Part shown: piece by piece, positions 33,936-48,000 of the stretch
Numbering within the stretch: position 1 is the stretch's first letter
How the letters are laid out: each line of letters begins with the position of its first letter
DNA from: Apium graveolens
Lineage: Eukaryota > Streptophyta > Magnoliopsida > Apiales > Apiaceae
DNA: 64,000 nucleotides
Direction: 5' to 3'
Assembly: GCF_009905375.1 (NCBI RefSeq)
Contig: NC_133652.1
Location: 121,975,797 to 122,039,796 of the forward strand
Notes under the pieces: model-generated
Told to the model about the DNA's origin: nothing
Databases searched by the model: none
Seen by the model: the letters and a program-made list of their open reading frames with translations, nothing else
Translations under genes and position numbers: made by a program

Positions 33936-36900
33936 CGAGCATCTTGCGCTCTACAACTTCATCCTAACATAAGGGAAATCGACATTATCTTCCCTCAAGG
34001 ATCTCATAAGGCGATATCTCAATACTGGCATATGATCTATTATCGTAAGAAAACTCATTCCGCGTTATGTGATCATTCCAATTTCTTTCAAGTCTATTGC
34101 ACAGACTCTCATTATAGCTTCTAACATTATAGCTTTTGCTTCTCAATACCCATTCTTTTCCAGTTCGTAATCGCTATCACCTTCCGTTCCTAATATTATA
34201 CTGGTTATACTTTTGCTCGTTAGCGTTCTATAACCTTTTAATAACCACGTCAACCTTAGTATCACGAATGTGTTTCCATTCCGCATACTACCACCACTTT
34301 ATTACTCCTTTTTCAGTTGTTTCTATTTTCCAAAATTTGATCAATCATATAGAAGTAAAGGAATTTGTTGAGAGATCACTATGATCATGAACACTTGTTA
34401 CATTGCATAGTTAGTACAGAAGGTGGTCATCCTTTAGTACTTGACAAGCAATTAAACAATAGATGGTATCCTACTAGGCTTCTATCACACAGATAGATAG
34501 TCATTCAGCAATACCTCCCCTTTCTGGAAGGGTTATTCTTCTCAGCTTACATGAAATGAAAAGAAGAGAAAAGAACGAACTGAAGAGAATTGTATATTCA
34601 TAAAAAAAAAATTATTGCCATAAAATATATGGCTTGGAATCTACCTCTGAACTATAGAGGTTTGTCATAGGAGAACAAAACATATACGTATTTATATCAA
34701 CATCAAGTATTATAGCATCGTATTTCGCATGCCTAAATATTTGCTAATCCGTCCATCATTCTCTGGACCCATGCTCTTCCTCGAGCTTATATACAATCAC
34801 CTTTGAAACTCCCTCGATTTCGAAAATCGAACCTGGGATCTCATTCTAGACATCATCGTTACTAGAGTTCTATGCTTGCACCGCAACCTTCCTCGTATAA
34901 TAATACGACTCTCTATTGATAAGAAAGAATAAATATTCAATAGGTAGATACTCTACTTAATTAGTCTATCAATGATAACTTATACACTACCATGACCCGA
35001 TTAGTGGTACTCAATCTCAACACCCATTCCAATACAACTCTCATGGCAGTAATCAGCTCAATACTCGCAGAATCATTGTTGCCTTACTATGGTCCACTAC
35101 TGACCTACTGTCGTCATTCACGTTCCATGAAATCTTAATATCTAATAATACGGAGTCCATACACGTCGTATCAAATCCTTCTAAGGAGGTAACATAATCA
35201 CCATTCCTGATTCATGAAGAACACTCCTGATCCTGACATACATACATGACATGAAGCAGATAAAATTGCAGAAGAGTTTCCATCAATGCAACGATAGCAG
35301 GTTAATACTATTCTTAATCATATGCCTTCAATAGAAGACTTAACTCAAAGGTTTGTTTAGTCCATTTTGAAATATGGTCCTGGCTTATCTCAAGATAGTA
35401 TCTTCTGAGATAGATAGCCCGCTCATGGCGATTACACGAATTAAACCTTTACCAACTACTATTACGGTTGGGTATTGCACAGTCATCAGAAGGAATGACA
35501 ATCTTCCAACCCAAAATACAACCATCACAGCTTTAACCATCATCACTGTATCCCTCTCGCACGAGCGCCTATAATTATCCTCTTACATTTAAAGTGTCGG
35601 CCACCTCTTTGGCCTTTCCTGATAGTAATATTTCCTTACAATCAATGTCGTCTTAACCACTTTCACTAATTTTCTACCCTATTTCCGATCACTGCTTGAG
35701 TGAAGATGTTTTCCTTAAAATCAGATGGGTAAAAAAAAATATCACCATTTTTCCATAAGTTATTGCCTCAGTCTTTAGAGGCTAATCACTGTTAAGACTG
35801 ACTCTCAATCATACTTAGAACATCTTTTATCCTAGGCCCTAATTGCCCTGAACAATTTCGACCTGTACTGGTTCGATTCATACTTTCTCGTGGTTTAACA
35901 CGTGCCCCACTTGGCATCATTATAATTACGTCATATTTCCTTTATCCACATTTCTATTCTTGAGAATTTTGAATATTACCTTTTTCCTTGTAAAACCTCT
36001 AAGGTTATCCTTAAATCCTTCATCAGGTACACCCTAGGCACAGGGCATATCAAGATACCATTTATTAATACCAGGATTATAGTCTATATACTTCTGAAAA
36101 AAAAATTCTCCATTGTTCCTTAAAGGTTGTTGTTACCTTAACCCTTTCCCAATCATATTGTCAAAACTAATACTGTCCCTATTAGGGGTGACATGCCAAC
36201 CTTTATGCAGTCCCCTAGGATTCATTTTAAGTTACCAATGTTCTATCCTTAATTCCACCTTTAAAAGGTACCTGCATCCTTCCATGGATAAATCAAGTCA
36301 TATATCCCTGATAAGGGTGTCTTATTCAATCATTCCCACCTTGATAGTATATGTCTAATTTCACAATAACATCTGTATTCAAGATGGGGTCAATCAATAT
36401 GGCCTCCATAAGATAACAACGGTTATCCGCTTTTCTTTCCTAATTGGGTAATGATAACATGGATGTTCTGGAAGATATTGGTCGTGTTCAACGTGAACAT
36501 CTTTTTAATAATTCCTTATTTACTTTTGTTATTTATCTCAACAGTCACCTCAATGTTGGGATATCTTTCATACCTGGCGTCTCCCTTTCTGGGTATCGAG
36601 CCACCGGTCTTACACTTCACATTCTTGAAGGTCACTTCCTTCATCCAATTTTCCTACTTTCTTACTTTCTTGTCTCCTTAGTCTATCCGCGTCTTATTAT
36701 TTATCCTTCGAACTATCTAAAGGTTTCCTTGAATCCTCCCAACTTAAAGGGGATAAAATATATGTATCTCTTATGCCTTCAACCATCAATTTTAACTCAT
36801 GGTAAATCACCCTCATCCTGACGATTACATACTTTTCTATTTCTATTGCTACGAGTCTTTAGGGTTTCCTCATACCCATCTTCCTTATCATTCCTCCAAC

Positions 36901-38545
36901 TCTATCGCCTTTATATTCCTTTCCACTTCAGTTTCTTTTTATTTTTGTTTCCATTACAACCATTACATGAACCAACACTACATAAGCATTGATTTCAACC
37001 ATCCCGTCATTCTGGATTCGTGTCCTCAGAACGAATCTTGACAACTTTTACATCTTAGATTCATAATTCATCATACTCGTCTGCCTTTGTTCTGGCTATA
37101 AAGCTTTTACACTATCTCCTTATCTCGCTCGACTTTTGCTTTCTTATTCTAAATATTTCTTCCTACTCCCCATAATTGGGGTCATTTTTTTAATTTAAAA
37201 TCCTCATTTTCCACTCCATTATGTCATGGGTTCCTTCTATCTTGATGGCGACCTCCCTGACTATCACGTTCAGGGTTTGCTCTAAATCTTATTCCTCAAA
37301 CTATGGCTCTCATCTAAGTTCTCATCCTTACGCTCTTGAACTTTCGGAACCCAAATTCTATAGGAATACCTCATTATTCCCTTATCATCTTTCTCGGTAT
37401 TAATCTCATATTTATTTGTTGGCTCCCTGCCTTCATTCATCACCTTTCTCTGGCACCGTATGCTCTTTTCCAATAATTCGGTCTCTATTGCAATCTCAAA
37501 CAGCTTTTCGGTACTGGTTCCGGTTACCTTCACTACTATTTCCAAAACCTCTTATAAACTCTCCCAAAGACATTATCATCTTGAGTCTCTCCTTTTTACT
37601 AAGGGCATCAGCCACCACATTGGCTTTCCCCGAATGATAAAGAATCTCCCAATCATTATTCTTGATTAGCTCTAACTGCCTCCTCTGGCATATGTTGAGT
37701 TCTTTCTACGTGAAAACGTACTAGAGCACTTATGGCTTAGGTAATTCTCGCACTTCTCTCCATACAAGTAGTGCCTCCAATCTTTAGGGTAAAACTATTG
37801 CCACGAGCCTAAGCTCATGGGCGGGGATATCGAATTTCATATTACCTTAATTGTCTTGACATGTACGCGATTACCTTACCGTGCTGCATAAGCACGCACC
37901 CTAAGCCCTTGTGCGAAGCGTCACTACACTTCACAAAATCTCATTTTCCATCCGGCAACGCCAACATAGGGAACGTCACCAACCTTTGCTTCAGTTCTTA
38001 AAAGCTGTTCTCGCATTTCTCTGTCCATTCGAACTTCCCAGTCTTACGAGTAAGCCGCGTTAAAGGGGCTACTATCTTTACAAACTTGAACGAACCTCTG
38101 GTAGTGACCGGCCAATCCTACCTCTGGTAGTCGACCTAACCATGGTCATCAATTCATCAGTGGTCCTTTATCCAATTTTGTCAGGATCCTCCATGGGATC
38201 CTCCTCAACAACTATCCCTTCTAGGACAACATCCTCAACCGCTACATCCTCAATATCAACATCATCCGGTCCTGCATTAGGACACTCTATCGGATCCACA
38301 ATTCGATCTCCAATTAGTAATAAAACATCATCGCGCTGTTGCTCCTCAACCTCAGGGTTCGGAGTCCCGCTACCATATACGATAACGAACTACGCTCCTA
38401 TCACGATATTTATAAGGGTTCCCATAAGGGTTTTAACTGTCAGTACTACGTTAGGTAGCCCGACTATGAACTTGGCAAGAGTTCTTATTATCTTTATGAA
38501 CTTATTATCTTAACGTCACATCATCTCTGAGGTTTATAACGCTTA
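33936..38545 (-). pseudogene. pol: GyA internal region, second part: integrase, RNase H and Gag-like remnants
   Basis: Read on the minus strand from 38545 down: an acidic Gag-like segment (about 38160-38500; it includes a 15-bp piece shared with GyC but absent from GyB), then an RNase H remnant (about 37690-38090) with the family's shared stop (TTA at 37842-37844 on the plus strand), then an open 87-codon integrase N-terminal piece (37282-37545, with KDDKGIMRYSYRIWVPKVQ). At about 37122 the gag-core segment present in GyB and GyC is missing. Non-coding sequence follows to about 34150, then the end of the integrase core (33936-34130) up to the GyB insertion. Stops are frequent throughout. Confidence 0.7.
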
Positions 38546-38557
38546 GCTCTGATACCA
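38546..38557 (-). other. GyA primer-binding site (initiator Met tRNA)
   Basis: GCTCTGATACCA on the plus strand is the reverse complement of TGGTATCAGAGC. It lies four bases from the LTR, as in GyB and GyC. Confidence 0.9.
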
Positions 38558-38561
38558 CTTC

Positions 38562-38949
38562 TGTAACACCCCCAAATCCGGGGTCGGGGATCCGGGTTGT
38601 CACGAGTTCCATTTCCCTTAATAACACCCAATCTTAATAATTAATGAACTACTCTGTACTTTGACCCCACAATAAACACACACATCACAAGTTATAGTCT
38701 CAGAGATGATCATCCAAAAATAATCACAAGTCGTTTTATTCCACAATTACATGCCAATACACCTTAAACGGGTTTCTGAATAAATTTACATTTTCTTTGC
38801 CATTATTACAATTCGTAAATATACATAATCTGGTACATCAAAAGTTGAAGCCTAGTCTATTGGTATTTCCCTACCTCAGCTACAGTGACTTCAACACCTA
38901 TAGGAAACTGCGGAATGCTTCCTATCCGCTCGCGAATTGGGAGCTTGGT
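38562..38949 (-). repeat. GyA 5' LTR, terminal 388 bp
   Basis: Starts TGTAACACCCCCAAATCC on the plus strand and matches 15184-15571. It is cut at the TTGGT where GyC is inserted and continues at 53115. The cut falls inside the 33-codon frame of this LTR, so that copy is destroyed. Confidence 0.95.
38945..38949. other. Target-site duplication TTGGT of GyC, left copy
   Basis: TTGGT flanks GyC at 38945-38949 and 53110-53114. Confidence 0.95.
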
Positions 38950-41900
38950 TGTAATAACCCCAATTTTTGGGAAATTTTGAAACCCTTATGAATAGTGTTT
39001 TTGCTGAATGAGAAAACTTTTCATGCCACATTATATAGGGGTTCTGATATGGATATTCTGAGATTTTATTAGTACTTTATATGAGATATAAGTGTATGTA
39101 AAGATCGTCAGAATCCAAATCCGAACACTTTGATTTTTCCCGGAAATCCAATAGATACGGAAAGAATTGAGTATAAGGTAACAAGATAAAAGGATTTAAA
39201 TTAAAGGATTATAATAGAGGATCATAAAAAGGAATATAATGTATTGAGAAAGGTTAAGGGAACCTAAGTAATAAGATCCCGGGTATGATCCCTCAAACGA
39301 TAAACGAAAACGAAAGTTAAGCGAACAGTATAACAGATCAGCGGTCATTAGGCAAACAATTAGGAAGTTAATCAAAGGGATTGGAGAGGATGATGTCACC
39401 CAACCAATGAGAAGAGGACAAGGAGGGGAGGATGACATCATGAGGATGACACAAGCATGACATGGGAAGGAAGGAGATGTGGTGGCTTTTTAACCACACA
39501 AAATCAAGGGCAACTAGGTAATTTACTAAAATAAACACAAAAATCAAACCAACCAAGCCAAGCAAATCATTTTTCATCAAAATCAAAAAGAAACCAAGGC
39601 ATTGTTCTTCATGCTCTCGGCCAAAACAGAACCAGCACACTAAAACTACTGTATCTCCTTCATTTCTCACTCAAATATTGTGTTCTATAGCTCATTGGAA
39701 AGGTATTGAGATGACCTACAACTCTTATTCACAAGTCTCGTCCAAATAATCAAGGTAAGACCCTCATTTTTACAGTTCTTTAAATCGGACTTTTAGAAAC
39801 TTCAAAGCCTAACTTTGTGTTCTTGATTTCTTTGGAAAGATCAAGCTTGTAGGAGGCTCCCTAAGGCTTCCTAGAAACTTAACACCTCTCAAGGAAGGTA
39901 TAAACTTCAAACCCTAGCCTTTACTTTATTTGTTAGTAAGTTTAATGGTTGGTTTTGTGAAATGAGAAGCATGGATTGTGATTATTAGTAGTTTGGTTTG
40001 ATTTGGAAGTGTTTTGGTAATTGAAGCTTGTTTATAGTTCATAGGTCTTGATTGTGGTTGTTTGAGTTAAAAACCTTGGAGATTATGGACTGATGTGGTA
40101 TGGTTTCGGTGAAGTTTTGTTGTATTGATGGTTATGAGTTGGTTGGTGGTTAATTGGAGTAGTTTAAACATTGGTAATCGCGTAAACATAGCCGTCGTAA
40201 TGTCCGATTTACTTTAGACTGCTTTTGTTCATAACATTTGGACCCGAGAACTCCCTGCTAGATTATGACCATTGCCATGTTTAGATAGTTCATGTTACGA
40301 GCTTCGTTTTGATATGTAGTTCGTTTGATTCCGATGTACGGTTTAGGAGAAACGACCGTTTCAAGTAACGGCGTTTCGCGAACGGATCATTTCCCCTCGC
40401 CTTACTTTGAAACATAGGTTTAAGACCAAAAAGGGTTAATTAATGTATGAAACAATTATGGTAAGAGTGTTAGGCAGTTGGTAAGACACTCGCGAAGGAA
40501 TCGCTTTAAAACTCGTAATGGTTAATTTATTAAAAATAGTGGAGCCGAGGGTACTCGAGTGACTTAAGAGAATCAATAAGCGCAAAACAAGCGTTAGAGT
40601 CTAAGTTAGTTAAAGTATAGATTTACAAGTGACTTTGGTTTAATCCCAACTTACTTATTGTTTATAGGTTACCAGACTCATCCCGAGCCTTTTATCACCC
40701 CAAGTCGCTCAGGCAAGTTTTCTACCCGTTATAACTGTTGTTGTGATGAATATATGTATTTGCATTATCTTGCGATAGATGCATATTGGTTAATTAGCAA
40801 ATTTTGCGATATATTGGAGCATGCTGATATGGTATATATGCATATCTGTTTCGTAATCTGGTTATCTATCTGTTGATTTCAATGCTTATAGTTGCATAAT
40901 ACCTATGCTAGAGAATAGCGGTAATTTGCATATACCCTTAGTATAGGGACCCAAAGGTGAAAATATTTTCTAAAACCGGGAGTCGAGGATCCCGAGTAGA
41001 TTTTATATATATATATGGTTATAGTTTTCAAAACTATTAATCGAATAAGGTTTATTCTATAACTTTATTTTATTAATGAATATTATCTTGAATATTCATT
41101 CGAGGACTTATGACTCCTTTACATTATTTATTGAATATTACTTGGATATTCATTTGAGGATGTATGACTCCTTTATTTTATTTAATGAATATTATTTATA
41201 ATATTCATTCGAGGTATTATGACTCAGCTTATTATTTAATGAATATTATTTCGAATATTCATTCGAGGGCTTATGACTAAGCTTAATTTATTTATTGAAT
41301 ATTATTTGAATATTCATTTGAGGATCTATGACTCCGATTATTTGCTGAGATATATTCTTTATTTTATTAAAGAATAATGTTTCGATAATCAAACTTATTT
41401 TCGATTATTCAAATAAAGATAGTACTTTTGTATAAGTATATCTTTGATTATTTAATTTTCATTCAAGTAAGAGTTTTAAAACTTCTACTTCAATTATTTT
41501 TATAAAGATTTTTCTTTATGGAAATATTATTTAAATAATAATATTCAGATATTTTCTAATATATTGGGACTGATTTATTTTGTTAAATCAGCATCACTCC
41601 AAACATTCTTAAAAATGTTTTACGAGTCTTCAAAATGATTTTTAAAAGTTAGAGCGGATCCCAAAACTCATTTTTATATTTAAGATCCTCCTTTCGAAGG
41701 GGATTTAAATACTCGCTCAAAACCTGAGGGATCCGGCTCTGTGGTGTGTTTTATATTCGCAATAAGGTTGCTGTTTTGTTAAATGAATCGATTACTTACC
41801 CAACACTCGGGAAGTAAAATTCTTTGAACAAGTTAATCCATTAACAGGCATCGCCTGGGAAATATCGGTGAGTTTTCCTTTCCAACTAGATACGACTTCT

Positions 41901-43267
41901 TGGTGGAGCCGTATCAACAAGTTTCTACTTTGGGAAAGGGGGGACGAGCTTTACGTTTCAGAGTCATGGATTTTATCTGAACTAGGAGTGGCGTAAGTGG
42001 TCGAGTAGCGCCGGCCCAGCCTTATTATATTGGCCCAAATGGCCTGGAAGTTCCGCTAAGGCGGTCCATTCCTTAGGAGTTCAGTGTTCGGTTGACAAGT
42101 AAATCCGACAGGTTCTCCTCTACATGTAGAAAATGGTGGGGTTGCACTACTACGACTGATCATCGTAAGTGGTCTTCCTGGCGCGGTAAACTCCCGTAAT
42201 GAGTTCATCATCCAATTGGATATTTCTGCAACACTACCCAGAGCACTTCGATAGAAAGGCTACGGTTGGGCGATTGTTGAGTGTTGGCAGGGTCAAGTTT
42301 TCAAAATGATGTTTGCATCAAATGAAGTATCTCGTAACTTCATTTTATTTTGATGATATTTTAAAGATTTAATCTATTCAAATCTGGTCTTGTAGTCTCA
42401 TCTATGTGATGAACTTTTAATCTAATTATAACTTGAACGGTGGTAGTTCAAGTAGTATTTGGAAAATATATAAGTATATTGGAGTATCTTGTAACTTCAT
42501 CTTTTAAACTTATATCTAGTAAATGATTATCTTACGAATGATAAAGACTTTCAGAAAAACATTGAGACAAGGTTAGATATATGAGATCACCTTGCAACGA
42601 TATTTTTTATACAGTTATACACTGGAACTCTGTGTGTATTATGCATGGAAGAGGACTTCCCATATTTTGAAAAGTATATATGTATATATATACTGAATAT
42701 TTTGCGACTTCATCGCATTAAGATATCAACTTGGTTCATTTCTTTTGACCAAGTCTTTCATGAGTACTATGAGAAGGCTCATATATTGTTAATCATTATA
42801 CATATTATTTTGGTGGGCTTGCTGCTCACCCTTGCTTTCTTCTTTCATCACACAACATCAGATAGACAAGATGAACAGGACCAAGCTCCCAATTCGCGAG
42901 CGGATAGGAAGCATTCCGCAGTTTCCTATAGGTGTTGAAGTCACTATAGCTGAGGTAGGGAAATAACAATAGACTAGGCTTCAACTGTTGATGTACCAGA
43001 TTTATGTATATTTATGAATTGTAATAATGGCAAAGAAATGTAAATTTATTCAGAAAACCTTTTAAGGTGTATTGGCAGATAATTGTGGAATAAAATGACT
43101 TGTGATTATTTTTGGATGTTCATCTCTGAGACTATAACGTGTGGTGTGTGTGTTTATTGTGGGGTCACAATACAGAGTAGTTGATTAATTATTAAGGTTG
43201 GGTGTTACTAAGGGAAATGGAACTCGTGACAACCCGGATCCCCGACCCCGGATCTGGGGGTGTTACA
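38950..43267 (+). repeat. GyC 5' LTR (4318 bp)
   Basis: TGTAATAACCCC to GGGGGTGTTACA. Contains the bZIP/CCAAT-like cluster (39388-39450), five copies of the approximately 60-bp AT-rich unit (41082-41340), a conserved GC-richer block (41800-42280) and the small frame at 42871-42966. Confidence 0.95.
42871..42966 (+). CDS. 31-codon small frame in the GyC 5' LTR
   Basis: Begins MNRTKLPIRERIGSIPQFP and ends at a TAA after GlyLys. One base change (ATACC to ATAAC) shortens it by two codons relative to the 3' LTR copy at 52713-52814. AG|GTAGG occurs three codons before the stop. Confidence 0.3.
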   Translation: MNRTKLPIRERIGSIPQFPIGVEVTIAEVGK

Positions 43268-43271
43268 GAAG

Positions 43272-43283
43272 TGGTATCAGAGC
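43272..43283 (+). other. GyC primer-binding site (initiator Met tRNA)
   Basis: TGGTATCAGAGC, four bases (GAAG) after the 5' LTR. Confidence 0.9.
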
Positions 43284-43439
43284 TAAGCGTTATAAACCTC
43301 AGAGATGATGTGACGTTAAGATAATAAGTTCACAAAGATAATAAGAACTCTTGCCAAGTTCATAGTCGGGCTACCTAACGTAGTACTGACAGTTAAAATC
43401 CTTATGGGAACCCTTATAAATATCGTGATAGGAGCGTAG

Positions 43440-44580
43440 TTCGTTATCGTATATGGTAGCGGGACTCCGAACCCTGAGGTTGAGGAGCAACAGCGCGATG
43501 ATGTTTTATTACTAATTGGAGATCGGATTGTGGATCCGATAGAGTGTCCTAATGCAGGACCGGATGATGTTGATATTGAGGATGTAGCGGTTGAGGATGT
43601 TGTCCTAGAAGGGATAGTTGTTGAGGAGGATCCCATGGAGGATCCTGACAAGATTGGATAAATGACCACTGATGAATTGATGACCATGGTTAGGTCGACT
43701 ACCAGAGGTAGGATTGGCCGGTCACTACCGGAGGTTCGTTCAAGTTTGTAAAGATAGTAACCCCTTTAACGCGGCTTACTCGTAAGACTGAGAAGTTCGA
43801 ATGGACAGAAAAATGCGAGAACAGCTTTCAAGAACTGAAGTAGAGGTTGGTGATGGCCCCTATGCTGGCATTGCCGGATGGAAAAGGAGATTTTGTGAAG
43901 TGTAGTGACGCTTCGCACAAGGGCTTAGGGTGCGTGCTTATGCAGCACGGTAAGGTAATCGCGTACATGTCAAGACAATTAAGGTAATATGAAATTCGAT
44001 ATCCCCGCCCATGAGCTTAGGCTCGTGGCAATAGTTTTACCCTAAAGATTGGAGGCACTACTTGTATGGAGAGAAGTGCGAGAATTACCTAAGCCATAAG
44101 TGCTCTAGTACATTTTCACGTAGAAAGAGCTCAACATATGCCAGAGGAGGTAGTTAGAGCTAATCAAGAATAATGATTGGGAGATTCTTTATCATTCGGC
44201 GAAAGCCAATGTGGTGGCTGATGCCCTTAGTAAAAAGGAGAGACTCAAGATGATAATGTCTTTGGGAGAGTTTATAAGAGATTTTGGAAATAGTAGTGAA
44301 GGTAACCGGAGCCGGTACCAAAAAGCTGTTTGAGATTGCAATAGAGACCGAATTATTGGAAAAGAGCATACGGTGCTAGAGAAAGATGATAAGGGAATAA
44401 TGAGGTATTCCTATAGAATTTGGGTTCCGAAAGTTCAAGAGCATAAGGATGAGAACTTAGATGAGAGCCATAGTTTGAGGAATAAGATTTAGAGCAAACC
44501 CTGAACGTGATAGTCAGGGAGGTCGCCATCAAGATAGAAGGAACCCATGACATAATGGAGTGGAAAATGAGGATTTTAAA
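43440..44580 (+). pseudogene. pol: GyC: acidic Gag-like segment, RNase H and integrase N-terminal remnants
   Basis: Same order as in GyB. The acidic part (PEVEEQQRDDVLLLIGDRI, DIEDVAVEDVVLEG) spans about 43460-43660. The RNase H piece is the best preserved of the three (GDFVKCSDASHKGLGCVLMQ, then GKVIAYMSRQLR, 43885-43985) and ends at the shared stop TAA 43985-43987. The integrase N-terminal part follows to about 44580 with a short internal deletion near 44370 compared with GyA. Confidence 0.72.
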
Positions 44581-44689
44581 TTAAAAGATGACCCCAATTA
44601 TGGGGAGTAGGATGAAACATTTCATACTAAGGAAATAGAAAGTCGAGTAAGGAAAGGAGACCCGAGACGGTACTCCTATACGGCAATTC

Positions 44690-45130
44690 ATGGACCTGTC
44701 TAGACAGAACTTAGACTATTATCCCCAACCACCACCTTGAGGAAACAATGCGATAGGAAATTCTTTCAGGACCTGTAAGTCTCTAAGCTCTCAGAGTTCC
44801 AAGGAACAGGTTGACCCAATCGAGGCAAGAGCCTGGCTAAAGGAAATATAGGAATCATTTGAGATTCTAAATGATTGACGAATCTCAAAAGGACTGTTTT
44901 TGTCACTTACCCTCCTAAGGGAGAGACCACCCGCTGGTGAAAGACCAAGAAAGGCACGGAGCAAGAGATTATAATAAACTGATTTAAGTCCAGTCACTTG
45001 TTTTCGGGAAAGTAATTCCCAAAGATAAGGAGATAGTGTAAAAGCTTTAGAGCCAGAACAAAGGCAGACACGTATGATAAATTATGAATCTAAGTTGTAA
45101 AAGTTGTCAAGCTTCGTTCTGAGGACACGA
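44690..45130 (+). pseudogene. gag: GyC gag core remnant downstream of pol pieces
   Basis: Fragments of a gypsy capsid domain: DPIEARAWLKEI near 44810, SFEILND, then SEDTNPE near 45118. Their place after the integrase N-terminus repeats the arrangement seen in GyB, so the rearrangement predates both insertions. Confidence 0.6.
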
Positions 45131-48000
45131 ATCCAGAATGACGGGATGTTTGAAATCAATGCTTATATTGTGATTGGTTTTTGAAATAATGATAAGAGAA
45201 AGGAAAATAAAAAGAAACTGAAGTGGAAAGGAATATAAAGGCAATAGAGTTTGAGGAATGATAAGGGAGTTGGGTATGAGGAAACCCTAAAGACTCATAG
45301 CAATAGAAATAGAAAAGTATGTAATCGTCAGGATGATGATGATCCACCATGAGTTAAAATTGATGGTTGAAGGCATAAGAGATACATATATTGTACCCCC
45401 TTTAAGTTGGGAGGATTCGAGGAAACCTTGAGATAGTTCGAAGGATAAATATTGAGACACAGATAGACTGAGGAGACAAGAAAGTAAGAAATCAGGAAAA
45501 ATTGGATGAAGGAAGTGACCTTCAATAATGTGAAATGTAAGACCGGTGGCTCGATACCCAGAAAGGGAGACGCCAGGTATGAGAGATATCCCAACATTGA
45601 GATGACTGTTGAGATAAACAACAAAAGTAAATAAGGAATTATTAAGAAGAGGTTCACGTTGAACATGACCAATATCTTCCAGAACATCCATGTTATCATT
45701 ACCAAATCAGGAAAGAAAAGCGGATGACCATTGTTATCTTTTGGAGGCCATATGGATTGACCTCAATTTGAATAAGGATGCTATTATGAAGTTAGGTATA
45801 GACTATCGAGGTGGGAATGATGAATAAGATTATCTATCAAGGATATATGACTTGATTTATCCATGGAAGGATGCATGTACCTTTTTAAAGGTGGAATTAA
45901 GAATAGAACATCGGTAACTTAAAATGAATCCTAGGGGAATGCATAAAGGTTGGCATTTCACCCTTAATAGGGACAGTCTGAGTTTTGACAGGATGAATTG
46001 GAAAGGATTAAGGTAATAACAACCTTTAAGAATCAGTGGAGAAATTTTTCAGAAGTATATAGACAATGGTTCTAGTAGTAGTAAATGGTATTTTGATATG
46101 CCCTGTATCTAAGGAATACAGGAGGAACGATTCAAGGATAACCCTAGAGGTTTTACAAGGAGAAAGGTAATATTCAAAATTTTCAAGAATAGAAATGTTG
46201 ATAAAGGAAATATGACGTAATTATATTGATGCCAAGTGAGGCACGTGTTAAACCACGAGAAGGTATGGATCGAACCAGTAATGGTCGAAATTGTTCAGGG
46301 CAATTAGAACTTAAGATAAAAGATGCTCTAAGTATAATTGAGAGTCAGTCATGACAGTGATTAACCTCTAAAGACTGAGGCAATAACTTATGGAAAAAAA
46401 ATGGTGATTTTTTTTACTCATCAGATTTTAAGGAAAACATCTTCACATAAGCTGTGATTGAAATGAGGTAGAAAATTATTTGGAGGTGGTTAAAATGACA
46501 TTGACTATAAGGAAATTGTACTATCAGGAAAGGCCAAAGAGGTGGCCGACACTTTAAAGGTAAGAGGATAATTATAGGCGCCTGTGCCAAAAGAATACAG
46601 TGATGATGGTTAAAGCTGTGAAGGTTGTATTATGGTTTGGAAGATTGACATTCCTTCTGATGACTGTGCAATACCCGACCGTAATAGTAGTTGGTAAAGG
46701 TTTAATTCGTGTAATCGCCATGAACGGGCTATCTATCTTAGAAGGTCCTATCTTGAGATAAGCCAGGACCATGTTTCAAAAAGGACTAAACAAACCTTTG
46801 AGTTAAGTCTTCTATTGAAGGCATATGATTACGAATGGTATTAACCTGCTATCGTTGCTTTGAGCGAAACTCTTCTGCAATTTTATTTACTTCATGTCAT
46901 GTATGTATGTCAGGATCAGGAGTGTTCTTCATAAATCATGAATGGTGATTATGTTACCTCCTTAAAAGAATTCGATACGATATGTATGGACTCCGTATGG
47001 TTAGCTATTAAGACTTCAAGGAAAATGAATGACTACAGTAGGTCAGTGGTGGACCATAGTAAGGCAGCAATGATTCTGCGAGTATTGAGCTGAATACAAC
47101 CGTGAGAGTTGTATTGGAATGGGTGTTGAGATTGAGTACCACTAATCGGGTCGTGGTAGTGTATAAGTTATCATTGATAGACTAATTAAGTAGAGTATCT
47201 ACCTAGTGAATAATTATTCTTTCTTATCAATAGAGAGTCGTATTATTATACGAGGAAGGTTGCGGTGCAAGCATAGAATTCTAGTAACGATAATGTATAG
47301 AATGAGATCCCAGATTCGATTTTCGATGTCGAGGGAGTTTCAAAGGTTATTGTGTATAAGCTCGAGGAAGAGTGTGGGTCCATAGAATGATGGACGGGAT
47401 AGAGAAAATATTTAGGCATGGGAAATACGAGGCTATAATGCTTAATGTTGATTTATATACGTATATGATTTGTTCTCCTATGACAAACCTCTATAGTTCA
47501 GAGGTAGGTTCCAAGCCAGATATTTTGTGGCAGTATATTTTTTTTCATATATACAATTCTCTTCAATTCGTTCTTTTCTCTTCTTTTCATTTCATGTAAG
47601 CTGAGAAGAACAATCCTTCCAGAAAGGGGAGGTATTGCCGAATGACTATCTATCTGTGTGATAGAAGCCTAGTAGGATACCAGCTATTGTTTAATTGCTT
47701 GTCAAGTACTAAAGGCTGGCCACCTTCTGTACTAACTATGCGATATAACAAGTGTTCATGATCATAGTGATCTCTCAACAAATTCCTTTACTTCTATTTG
47801 ATTGATCAAATTTTGGAAAATAGAAACAGCTGAAAAAAAAGGAATAATAAAGTTGTGGTAGTATTCGGAATGGAAACACATTCGTGATACTAAGGTTGAC
47901 GTGGTTATTAAAAGGTTATAGAACGCTAGCGAGCAAAAGTATAACCCGTATAATATTAGGAACGGAAGGTAGTACCGATTACGAACTGGAAAAGAATGGG
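45131..48000 (+). other. GyC internal stretch without recognisable domains
   Basis: Nothing can be assigned with confidence. It is closely similar to GyB 26131-28980. Minus-strand open frames of up to 134 codons (45287-45691) exist; their hydrophobic, low-complexity translations look incidental. Confidence 0.6.

Noticed and set aside
45287..45691. Minus-strand hydrophobic frame of 134 codons in GyC, with relatives in GyA (36444-36821) and GyB.
   Set aside because: Two overlapping frames of similar length occur in the same place and both look like low-complexity translation of AT-rich sequence. No start, promoter or family match supports it.
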